From Acidobacteriota bacterium (lineage in GTDB: Bacteria > Acidobacteriota > Thermoanaerobaculia > Multivoradales > J023): 64,000 nucleotides of DNA. Below the pieces are notes generated by a model. That model saw nothing but the letters and a program-made list of their open reading frames with translations. It was not told the origin of the DNA and ran no database searches. Positions 33,466-41,337 of this stretch are shown piece by piece. Every line of letters starts with the position of its first letter. The stretch's first letter is position 1. The position numbers were made by a program, and so were the translations under genes. Where the stretch lies: assembly GCA_029263395.1 (NCBI GenBank), contig JAJCXO010000221.1, positions 124,001 to 188,000 of the forward strand, read 5' to 3'.

Positions 33466-33683
33466 GCGGCGATGCCATCAACGACCGTGGAGCAAGTGCC
33501 TGACCAGGCTGATCGACAGGGCCTCGAGCCACCTCCTATCAGAGCTTGCCCCGCTAGCAGGTGGCACCTTCTCAGCTGATCGAGACCGTCGGTTGGTCTG
33601 CACGCCTGCTGGTATGATCCTGGTCTCACACGGACGCTGTTTGCCGCCGTGTGCAACAGGCATCAAAGGTTGGGAGACGCTGC

Positions 33684-34493
33684 ATGATCAGTTTGGGGAA
33701 ACGCTTTGTTCTCAGTGTGTGTATGGCCATCTTGGCCGCTGCCCCTGTGGCAGCCCAAAAGGGATTGAGCGCGCTTGCAGAGCGCTCCCTGGGAGCGGTT
33801 GTTCTCTTACAGATCTACGATCTGACCGATCGGCAAATCGGCAACGGTAGCGGCTTCTTCGTCGGCCCCGACCAGATCGTCTCCAATCAACACGTCGTAG
33901 CTGATGCCCATCGGGTTGTCGCTTTGCTGGCGGACGGTACCGAGGTCGAAGTCACCGGCGTAATCGCCCGGGACGAGCTCAACGATCTGGTCGTTTTACA
34001 GTCGTCGAGCCCCAATGGTTCGACGCTGAAGGTCACGCCGGGTGATGATCTGGTGGTGGGAGAAGACATTGTGGTCCTCGGCAGTCCGGCCGGCTTGGCG
34101 GGGACCCTTTCGGATGGCATCGTCTCGGCGGTCCGGCCCGAAGGTTTGGGGACGCATCTCACACAAGGAGAACCGACGCCACCGATCTTTCAAATCTCCG
34201 CCCCGATTTCGCCGGGCTCGTCTGGGTCGCCGGTGATGAATCTAGAGGGTGAAGTGATCGGGGTAGCGGTCAGCCAAGTCAACTTTGGCCAGAACCTCAA
34301 CTTCGCCGTACCGCCTGGGCCCCTCCGCGACATCATTCGTCTATCCGAAGGTGCAGAGCTGCTGACGACCTACGGCCAGATCACCTCGGTGTCCACTCAG
34401 ATCTACGCTCGTAACCTCGGGATCTCGTTCTTGTTCTTTGGGGGCCTCTACTGGACGCTGATCCGGAAGAAGAAGCCGCAGAAGGCCAGGTAG
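33684..34493 (+). CDS. Trypsin-like serine protease (S1C/HtrA-type, no PDZ) with C-terminal membrane anchor
   Basis: A 269-residue exported protease. Signal peptide about 1-25; catalytic His in SNQHVV, Asp in NDLVVLQ and Ser in SPGSSGSPV are all present and in order. No PDZ domain follows; instead a transmembrane helix (LGISFLFFGGLYWTLI) with a basic tail (RKKKPQKAR) anchors the C-terminus. The start is the ATG after TGGGAGA rather than 33651. Likely a periplasmic quality-control protease. Confidence 0.85.
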   Translation: MISLGKRFVLSVCMAILAAAPVAAQKGLSALAERSLGAVVLLQIYDLTDRQIGNGSGFFVGPDQIVSNQHVVADAHRVVALLADGTEVEVTGVIARDELNDLVVLQSSSPNGSTLKVTPGDDLVVGEDIVVLGSPAGLAGTLSDGIVSAVRPEGLGTHLTQGEPTPPIFQISAPISPGSSGSPVMNLEGEVIGVAVSQVNFGQNLNFAVPPGPLRDIIRLSEGAELLTTYGQITSVSTQIYARNLGISFLFFGGLYWTLIRKKKPQKAR

Positions 34494-34531
34494 GGCAAGC
34501 GTCTGATGCGGCTCCGGAAAGCCGCCCCTAT

Positions 34532-36127
34532 TCACTGCTCCGACAACAGCTCAAAAATCGGCTCCGGCAGGGTGATACGACAGCTCTCGATCTTCTCGCC
34601 GCGCAAGAAAGCTTGCAACAGGTCGCGATATTCGGGCGACATCAATTCGCGGCTCTCGTGACCGGCGTTTTCGACTATGACGTGGACCGCGTTGGGCATA
34701 CCGACGAGGATCTCTTCGACGTTTTCAGGGGGCGTGCGGACGTCGAGGGTGCCGCTGGTGAAGAGGACGGGGACGTTGCTGTCGAGCCGGCCGCGGAAGG
34801 TGTCGTCGAGGGTGGCGTTGTGTACTCGATGACAGGCTTCGGGATAAAACGGTGCCATGATCGCGTCGGCGAGCAGGTTGTTGGGATCGCGGGTCTCGGA
34901 TTCGATCCGAAGTTGACGGGCCGCTGAGGCGGCAGAGGCACAGTCCATCATCAAGGTCATGGCGGGGATACCGAGCTGGCGGTTCTCGTGAACCGCGTCG
35001 GCCAACTCGCTCCAGTCACCCTGCTCGAGCCGAAGGAGGGATCCCGGTATGCTGGCCACAGTGTTGGAACTCGCCAGAGCCCGCGACAGTTCGATCTGCA
35101 GGTCGTGTGGACCCAGAGTCACCGCGGGCTTGTCGCCGTCTGCGGCGACCGTTACCGGAGACTCGCTCAGCTGTCGCAGGAGTCGACGGATCGTGCCTTG
35201 AAGGTCGGGCAGCTCCGTAGCAACGGCGGGGTCATCTGCGGCTTGGTGATGGAGGTGCTCGAGGCTCCGCTGGACGGTGCTTGGTAACTTCCAAGAATGG
35301 TCTGGCCCTTCAACCTTGGACAGGACGGCGCGGTCAACGTGCTCGCTGTGCTGCCGGAGGTAGGCCAGTGCGAGGTGGGAGCCGTAGCTCGATCCATAGA
35401 GGATGATTTTTTCGAGACCGAGGGCACGACGTACAGCGTCGACGTCGTCCGCACTTTCGATCGAGTTGTAGGCTGACAAGTCGACCCCTTGATCTCGCCA
35501 GTGAGCCACCATACGGCGAACCGCATCGTCGAGCGCCACAATGTATTCAGTGCGATCGAAAGAGTGGTCGAGGGGTAGGTAGACCTCGGTTTCGGGCTCC
35601 ATCAGATTGGGCACGGTGAGGCCGGTCCCCCGCTGATCCACACCGATGACGTCACTGTGCTCGAGCAGGCGGATCTGGGGATGGGTGGCGACCAGCGCGG
35701 CAAACTCAACCCCGGAGCCCCCGGGGCCGCCGATCAGGAAGAAGATCGGCGGGCCGGGATTCGGGTGGCTGGTGCGGTAACGAACAAACGCCAGCTCGAT
35801 CGTCGACCCGGTCGGACGGCGTCGATTCTCCGGTACCCGCAAGCGTCCAAGCTCGCCTTCGATTGGGCGGCCACCGACGGCGGTCCCGGTGTAGGGCTGC
35901 CATTGGATCTCCTGGGCGGTGGAAGCGTCCGCGGTTTCGGCTGATCGTGCGATCGGAACGACCAAGAGGCTGGCGAGAACGGCTAACCCGAGAACCGCGA
36001 AACCCCACGCGACGTCGTTCCCAGCATGACTCGGAGAATCCCGAGTCAAGGCCCTCTTAGTCCCGTAGGGACTACATCGCATAGCGAGGGACTTCAGTCC
36101 CTCGCGGCGTTGCCGACGAGTCGTCAT
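34532..36127 (-). CDS. Alpha/beta-hydrolase of the tripeptidyl/proline-iminopeptidase type
   Basis: A 531-residue hydrolase. Membrane or signal segment about 45-65 (GFAVLGLAVLASLLVVPIARS). Oxyanion motif IGGPGGSG, nucleophile elbow GSSYGSH, and C-terminal TAP-like acid and histidine in FTSGTLDVRTPPEN and ENAGHES are all seen, so it is probably active on peptides. The start has GAGGAG six bases upstream and lies 10 bp after the permease stop, so it is the last gene of the PadR operon. The N-terminal 40 residues overlie a 9-bp inverted repeat and look like an insertion of repeat DNA. Confidence 0.8.
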   Translation of the reverse strand: MTTRRQRREGLKSLAMRCSPYGTKRALTRDSPSHAGNDVAWGFAVLGLAVLASLLVVPIARSAETADASTAQEIQWQPYTGTAVGGRPIEGELGRLRVPENRRRPTGSTIELAFVRYRTSHPNPGPPIFFLIGGPGGSGVEFAALVATHPQIRLLEHSDVIGVDQRGTGLTVPNLMEPETEVYLPLDHSFDRTEYIVALDDAVRRMVAHWRDQGVDLSAYNSIESADDVDAVRRALGLEKIILYGSSYGSHLALAYLRQHSEHVDRAVLSKVEGPDHSWKLPSTVQRSLEHLHHQAADDPAVATELPDLQGTIRRLLRQLSESPVTVAADGDKPAVTLGPHDLQIELSRALASSNTVASIPGSLLRLEQGDWSELADAVHENRQLGIPAMTLMMDCASAASAARQLRIESETRDPNNLLADAIMAPFYPEACHRVHNATLDDTFRGRLDSNVPVLFTSGTLDVRTPPENVEEILVGMPNAVHVIVENAGHESRELMSPEYRDLLQAFLRGEKIESCRITLPEPIFELLSEQ

Positions 36128-36137
36128 TCCATACTCC

Positions 36138-38573
36138 TCAAGACGTTGCAAAGGACGCTCCTCTCATTTTGGCGAACCACCACGCGCCGACATAAACCAC
36201 CAGCGGCAGGCCAACCACGATGATCGGCAAATCGACCCAAGGGACGACAAAATCCAAGGGAAAGTTGACGGCGCCGGTGAGCGCAGCGGCGGACAACAAT
36301 CCGGCGGGAATTGCCAAACAACATCCCAGCAAAGCCAGGTAGCCAGCGCGAGCGGCGAAATGACTTCGCATCATGCTGGGCGCGGCACCCAAGGTGTGCA
36401 ACGCACGTTCATCCGGCGCCGATTCGGCGGCCGAAAGCGCGGTAGCGGCGACCACCACCAGGACGCCTGTGAGGGCGCAGATCAGGGTGATGACGAAGTA
36501 GAACTCACGAAACTTGTTGCCGTAGAGCAACTGAGCATCAACCGAGGTGCGGACCGATCCCGCAGCCAGTGTTCGTGCCTGCTCCAACAACTCTGGAGTG
36601 ACGGGTTCAGAAGTCCGCACCAACCAAGGCATTAGGCTCGATCGCGGTGGCGGGCCGGTTTCCAGCTCGAGGTTGGCCAACGCTCCAGTGCCGAGCACAT
36701 ACGCCGGCTCCCTCAACATCTGGCCGGTGGTGATGCGTTCCACCTCGGGGTCAACCACCGAGCGTTTACTCACCCACGAGGTGAGCTCCATTTGCTCGAA
36801 GTTTTGCCTCGGGTCGAGCACCAACAGGCGACCCTGTCGCAGTCCGTCGAGACCAGACTCGGCGCCGAGGGCGAGCATGAGCTCTTCGTCGCCAACCGCA
36901 ATCCAGCCCGCACGTCGCTCGGCGTCCACGCCATCCGGACGGGCGCGCACCGGCTCACCATGGAAGTAGACGGCAGTCAACGGCGCCGCCGCCAGGACGG
37001 GAAGCTGGTTGGCGATGGCACGGGCCGCTCCCTCGGCGCCAGGCCCCTGGATCAACAGTTGATCGTCGCGGTAGACCCCGGGAAAGTCCGCCATCGAAGT
37101 TTCGAGGCTCGCGACCAGAGCGGCGAACGTCACACTCATCGCCATGCCAGCGAGCACGGCGGTGACCACTGCGCCGTTGCGTTCGCGAAAACGACCGGCG
37201 TCGCGTACCGCCAGCCGCCAAGCCAACGGCAGGGGAGCAGCTCGTTGCGCCGACCAGTCGAGTAGCCAAGGTGAACAGGCGCCAAACCCAATAATGCCGA
37301 GGATCGGCCCTAAAACGACGCCTAGGGCTCGTGCCACCGGTTCTTGACGGGAGGCCAAGGCCAACAGACAGACACCCGCCATCACCATCAATAAACCGGC
37401 AATGAGCCACGCCTGGGAGCGTTCGGTGGTCGGCCGACGCCCGGAGAGCGCTTGGCGTACCGGGAGGCGAGCCGCGCTGCGGGCCGGCAGCGCGGCGGCC
37501 AGCACCGCGGCGACACAACCGAGGAAAATCGCCGCTGCCACCTGGATTGGATCGATCGTCAACGGACCGCTGATACGGTTCATCCATCCGTCGAGCCATG
37601 GATACACAGCCGCGACGCCGACATATCCGAGGACAGTCCCGGTGATACCCGCCAGCAGCGCCTGAATTGCCGCCGAGATCAGCAACGAGCTGGTAATGCC
37701 GCGCACTGTTGCTCCGGTTGATCCCAGTAGCCCAATCTCGACCTGACGTCGACGAAGGCCAACGGCAAACGCGGCGGAAATCACCAACGCGGCTTCGAAC
37801 AGGCCGATGCTGCCGAGGGCAAACACCGCCGCCGTGACCGCTTCGTCTCGCACCGCCGTCTCGGTGCGGGTTAGGACGCTGAAGTCGGCCTCTTGCAGGT
37901 CGGAGACGATTCGGTTCGAGACGACGGAACTTTCGTCGCCAGCTGGAAGGTCGATCAGCAGAGAGTGGCGACCCGGGTGTTCGGCCCTAGCAGGGATCCG
38001 CAAGACCACGGGCAGTTCGAGATCCTCCGGGTCGACCACCATGCCGGTGATGGTGCGGGCGGCGCCGTATTCCAGAGTGACCGTCCCGCCCAACGTCCGA
38101 TCCAGGCCAGTGAGCAGGGAGGGTGAAAGTGCAACTTCACCCGAGTTCACTGGCAGTCGCCCTTCGATCAGACGCACGATACCGATTGCCAGGGCGGGGG
38201 TGTCCGCGGTTGGTTCGAGGGTTGCCGGCTCGAGCGCAAGAAGCCTGGCACGCAGCCGCCGGCCAGGCACGCTGACCCGTTCCAGGCCTTCGAAGGCTCG
38301 CTGAACAACAGCGTCCTCGGGCAGCAGCTCTCGAATCTTGGTGAAGTCTTCCCAGCGGTGGATACCGTCGATTCGGAGATCCGCCTGCCCCATCGCTTGT
38401 CTGGCACGGTCTTCCGGCCCCGGCTGGGTGATGCTCACCAGGCTGCTGCCGGCAACAATGGCTGCCACCGGCACCGCAATCAACGCCAGGACAAGCAGTG
38501 AGCGGCTCGGATGTTGCCAAAGCTGCCGCCACTCGATCCGCACCAAGGCGCGCATCGCACGGAAGGTCTTCAC
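36138..38573 (-). CDS. ABC transporter permease (FtsX-like, MacB/LolE type)
   Basis: An 811-residue permease with two FtsX-type blocks. First helix about 25-45 (LLVLALIAVPVAAIVAGSSL), large extracytoplasmic domain, then repeated membrane segments around the middle (IGLFEAALVISAAFAVGLRRRQVEIGLLG) and at the end (VITLICALTGVLVVVAATAL...LALLGCCLAIPAGLL). The GTG start overlaps the ATPase stop (GTGTGA); ATG at 38555 is an alternative. Together with the neighbouring ATPase it forms a lipoprotein/drug/peptide-type exporter. Confidence 0.8.
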   Translation of the reverse strand: MKTFRAMRALVRIEWRQLWQHPSRSLLVLALIAVPVAAIVAGSSLVSITQPGPEDRARQAMGQADLRIDGIHRWEDFTKIRELLPEDAVVQRAFEGLERVSVPGRRLRARLLALEPATLEPTADTPALAIGIVRLIEGRLPVNSGEVALSPSLLTGLDRTLGGTVTLEYGAARTITGMVVDPEDLELPVVLRIPARAEHPGRHSLLIDLPAGDESSVVSNRIVSDLQEADFSVLTRTETAVRDEAVTAAVFALGSIGLFEAALVISAAFAVGLRRRQVEIGLLGSTGATVRGITSSLLISAAIQALLAGITGTVLGYVGVAAVYPWLDGWMNRISGPLTIDPIQVAAAIFLGCVAAVLAAALPARSAARLPVRQALSGRRPTTERSQAWLIAGLLMVMAGVCLLALASRQEPVARALGVVLGPILGIIGFGACSPWLLDWSAQRAAPLPLAWRLAVRDAGRFRERNGAVVTAVLAGMAMSVTFAALVASLETSMADFPGVYRDDQLLIQGPGAEGAARAIANQLPVLAAAPLTAVYFHGEPVRARPDGVDAERRAGWIAVGDEELMLALGAESGLDGLRQGRLLVLDPRQNFEQMELTSWVSKRSVVDPEVERITTGQMLREPAYVLGTGALANLELETGPPPRSSLMPWLVRTSEPVTPELLEQARTLAAGSVRTSVDAQLLYGNKFREFYFVITLICALTGVLVVVAATALSAAESAPDERALHTLGAAPSMMRSHFAARAGYLALLGCCLAIPAGLLSAAALTGAVNFPLDFVVPWVDLPIIVVGLPLVVYVGAWWFAKMRGASFATS

Positions 38574-39364
38574 ACTGGACTCAGAGGTTGTGGCTGACTG
38601 TGTTGTGCCGGGTTCTGTTGTACCTGTCCAGGAAGACCGTGCTGCGTTGCACCGGTGCTGTCGATCGCCACGGTTTCGTCGACGATGTGGCCGTCGCGCA
38701 AGAAGAGCACACGATCGGCCCAGGCGGCATGGGCAGCGTCGTGGGTGACCAACACCACGGTCCGTCCGCGGGCACACTGCGACTTGAGCAACCGCATCAC
38801 CGCTTCGCCGGTGACCGAATCCAGAGCCCCGGTGGGCTCGTCGGCAAGCAGCAGATGCCGTGGCCCGACAAACGCTCTGGCGATCGCCACACGCTGTTGT
38901 TCACCCCCCGAGAGGTTGTCTGGAAAACGATGTGCAAGATCTTTCAGCCCAACCCGCTCGAGCTCTTCGAGGGCTCTGGTGCGGGTTTCTTCGAGTGGGC
39001 TGCCGTCGAGCTCGAGCGGCAAGGCGACGTTTTCGAGCGCGGTCAGGCCGGGCAGCAGATTGAGATCCTGGAACACAAAACCGATCACCCGGCGTCGCAA
39101 GGCGGCGAGCTCTGCCAAGGACAGGTCCGCTAGATCTCGACCCTCGATCAAGACCTTACCCTCCGTCGGTCGATCGAGGGCACCCGCGAGAGACAGCAGG
39201 GTCGATTTGCCCGAGCCCGAAGGACCCATGATGGCGACCAGCTCGCCTGGAAAGATGTCGAGACTGACCGGCCCAAGGGCACGGACCGCCTGTGGACCTT
39301 CACCGTGTAGTCGACTGGCGTCGACGAGGGAAAGTGTTGGCTCCGTCTGGTGGGTCGACGTCAT
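38570..39364 (-). CDS. ABC transporter ATP-binding protein (LolD/MacB type)
   Basis: A 264-residue ATPase with Walker A GPSGSGKST, Q-loop FVFQDLNLLPGL, signature LSGGEQQRVAIARA and Walker B LLLADEPTGALD. The mix is typical of MacB/LolD ATPases that pair with FtsX-like permeases. It overlaps both neighbours by 4 bp: the PadR gene before and the permease after. Confidence 0.92.
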   Translation of the reverse strand: MTSTHQTEPTLSLVDASRLHGEGPQAVRALGPVSLDIFPGELVAIMGPSGSGKSTLLSLAGALDRPTEGKVLIEGRDLADLSLAELAALRRRVIGFVFQDLNLLPGLTALENVALPLELDGSPLEETRTRALEELERVGLKDLAHRFPDNLSGGEQQRVAIARAFVGPRHLLLADEPTGALDSVTGEAVMRLLKSQCARGRTVVLVTHDAAHAAWADRVLFLRDGHIVDETVAIDSTGATQHGLPGQVQQNPAQHSQPQPLSPV

Positions 39365-39879
39365 GATGCGGCGCTCGCTTGCAGCCGTTGCTCACACTGA
39401 TCCAGCCAACGGATCTCGGCCTCGGCGCGCAGGATCATGGCATCGAGCAGCATCAAGTCGGGCAGCTCGGAGTCTGGGGGCGCCGCAATCTTGTGGCGAG
39501 TGAACTCCTGCAGTCGTCGCATGGTGGCGGCGCGCTGGGTTTGCAGCACCCGGTCCATATCGCGTTCCCCTGCCGCGACCGCCACTAACACCTTGATTAC
39601 CAACTCGTCACGATTCGAGCGATTGTCGACCGGGGTGTCGTACCAAGACGCCACGGCGGCCTGCCCATCGTCGGTAATGCTCCAGGAGCGGCGCTCTGGC
39701 GAGTCAGCCTCGGAAGATTGAATCAACCCGTCCCGTTCGAGACGAGAGAGCGTCGAATAGACCTGGCCGGCGTTCAAGCGCCAGGCACCACCGGTGCTGG
39801 CCTCGAAGCTCGACTTGAGGCCGTAACCGTGCGCCGGGTGGGCCGCGAGGATGGTGAGGAAGCTGTTTCGAATGATCAT
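39361..39879 (-). CDS. PadR-family transcriptional repressor
   Basis: A 172-residue regulator with a winged helix (FLTILAAHPAHGYGLKSSFE...AGQVYSTLSRLERDGLI) and a PadR/Vir C-terminal helix for dimerisation. The frame opens at 39933, but the ATG at 39879 fits the family start. It is the first gene of the operon PadR-ATPase-permease-hydrolase and is preceded by a palindromic operator, so it probably represses itself and the transporter until an inducer is present. Confidence 0.9.
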   Translation of the reverse strand: MIIRNSFLTILAAHPAHGYGLKSSFEASTGGAWRLNAGQVYSTLSRLERDGLIQSSEADSPERRSWSITDDGQAAVASWYDTPVDNRSNRDELVIKVLVAVAAGERDMDRVLQTQRAATMRRLQEFTRHKIAAPPDSELPDLMLLDAMILRAEAEIRWLDQCEQRLQASAAS

Positions 39880-39960
39880 CGTTGGGTCCGCCTCTTGTTG
39901 CTGGTCGTTCGCACGGTATTGATCGGAGGGCACACCGCGCGACTAGTTACTCAGTAACTA

Positions 39961-39994
39961 TTCTCAGTATGCATACTGAGAAACTAGTTGTCAA
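39961..39994 (-). promoter_or_regulatory. PadR operon promoter with 22-bp palindromic operator
   Basis: A perfect 22-bp palindrome (half-site TTCTCAGTATG) spans 39961-39982. On the minus strand TTGACA (39994-39989) followed by an 18-bp spacer and CATACT gives a plausible promoter whose -10 lies inside the palindrome. Flanking ACTAGTT repeats (39942, 39983) add symmetry. Confidence 0.7.
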
Positions 39995-40094
39995 ACAGCA
40001 ATCGGCTCCGCATCCAACGATTGCCCGTGAGCAATTTGGATGGAAACCATCGCTCAACGGCGGCGTAGAAGCTGCCACGGGTTGACCCCCGAGG

Positions 40095-40502
40095 CTACCG
40101 GAAGCCGCCCTCTGGTTCGACGGTGTCCTCGTCTCCGTAGAGCGTCTGCTCCACTCTCTCCAGCCGTTCACGCAGCTCTCGGACCGCGTCAACGCCGACG
40201 CCGTAGACGCCAATGATCGAGCGATCGATGGCGAGGGCGGCCTCGAGGGCCGGATGTGGACGTTCACCCAGTTTCGGCCCCGGCAACGGAAACGCACCGG
40301 CGAAGAAGGTCTGCGGCGAGCATTTGATGGCGTCGAGGATAACGATCAGATGTCGGTACTTGAGATCGATATGGCCGGCCAAAAGCTGCGAGAGATAACC
40401 CGAGGCATGTCCCAGGTGCTCGTCGATGTCAGATCGCGGAACATCGGAGTCTTCCACCACGTCACGGAGGTGATCGAGAAGCTGCTGGAGATCGGTTCGC
40501 AT
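40095..40502 (-). CDS. XRE-like helix-turn-helix protein
   Basis: A 135-residue protein with an N-terminal Cro/CI-type helix-turn-helix (PRSDIDEHLGHASGYLSQLLAGHIDLKYRHLIVIL) and a C-terminal coiled coil (VDAVRELRERLERVEQTLYG). Target genes are unknown. An 18-bp inverted repeat lies about 50 bp before the start and may be its own operator. Confidence 0.75.
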   Translation of the reverse strand: MRTDLQQLLDHLRDVVEDSDVPRSDIDEHLGHASGYLSQLLAGHIDLKYRHLIVILDAIKCSPQTFFAGAFPLPGPKLGERPHPALEAALAIDRSIIGVYGVGVDAVRELRERLERVEQTLYGDEDTVEPEGGFR

Positions 40503-40553
40503 AGATCTGGCAAATTAAATCTTAGGGAAATTTCTCTCATATTAACGCAGTGA

Positions 40554-40571
40554 ATCCTATCAGGATAGGAT
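40554..40571. promoter_or_regulatory. Inverted repeat upstream of the XRE gene
   Basis: ATCCTATC, 2-nt centre, GATAGGAT: a perfect 8-bp inverted repeat 52-69 bp before the XRE start codon, positioned like an autoregulatory operator. Confidence 0.5.
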
Positions 40572-40657
40572 ATCCCGTTCGAGTGGCCGCTTCAGGCCAT
40601 TTTCCCGAGCCCGGAGGGCGGCATCCGCCGCCTCGGGTGTCAACCCGTGGCAGCTTC

Positions 40658-41218
40658 TTATTCAGCCAGCGCGCGATCGTACAGCGCACCCGGGCTGACG
40701 TACTCGACCATCGCCTCGACTCCAAGCCTCAGTACCGAACCGTCGAACAGGCGGCTCTTTTCGCCGGGGGTGAGCTCGTTGCCGTTCAAACCGGTGCCAT
40801 TGGTGGAGCCGTGGTCGGTGAAGGCCCAGCCGCCGCCATCACGGACCAGGTAGCCGTGGACTTTGGAGACCGAGTCGACAGCGATCGTGATGTCGTTGTT
40901 GGCCGAGCGGCCGACGGAAATGAGGTGAGCGTAGGGGTTCCCGGGGCGTTTGGCGATGAAGGCCAGTTTGCCCAAGTAACGCAGGATCGCGGTGCTCTTG
41001 ATCGAGACCGTCATCAGCTGGATGCCAGCATCCTGGGCGTCGAGAGCATCACCACCATGCGTTGGGCCGGCGCCGCCGAACAGCACCATCAACGCGGGGA
41101 CGGGAAACGCTTCGACAAATTGCTCACGGGTCAGCCTTGTCGCTTTCTCCTTGATGAGGTCGAAGGCAACAAAACCATTCTCGTCGGCATCTGGGTTGTG
41201 CCAGGTGGGGCTATTCAT
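40658..41218 (-). CDS. FHA-domain protein
   Basis: A 186-residue protein whose C-terminal half is a forkhead-associated domain (ISVGRSANNDITIAVDSVSKVHGYLVRDGGGWAFTDHGSTNGTGLNG); the phosphothreonine-binding Arg, Ser and Asn are present. The N-terminal half is unrecognised. It should read Ser/Thr phosphorylation; no Ser/Thr kinase is in this window. Confidence 0.85.
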   Translation of the reverse strand: MNSPTWHNPDADENGFVAFDLIKEKATRLTREQFVEAFPVPALMVLFGGAGPTHGGDALDAQDAGIQLMTVSIKSTAILRYLGKLAFIAKRPGNPYAHLISVGRSANNDITIAVDSVSKVHGYLVRDGGGWAFTDHGSTNGTGLNGNELTPGEKSRLFDGSVLRLGVEAMVEYVSPGALYDRALAE

Positions 41219-41337
41219 GATGAGTTTTCCGAGTTGATGAGGGTGTCACTTTACCATGTTGATGTTTCAATGGCTGCCGGGGTTACAGTCACCGACCCGA
41301 TCCGGATGGGCGGTCGAGATCCGTTACAATCTTTGCC

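Noticed and set aside
38574-38777. Extended N-terminus of the FtsX-like permease to 38777
   Set aside because: It overlaps the ATPase gene by about 200 bp with an Arg/Cys-rich shadow translation; the GTG at 38573 or ATG at 38555 is the sensible start.
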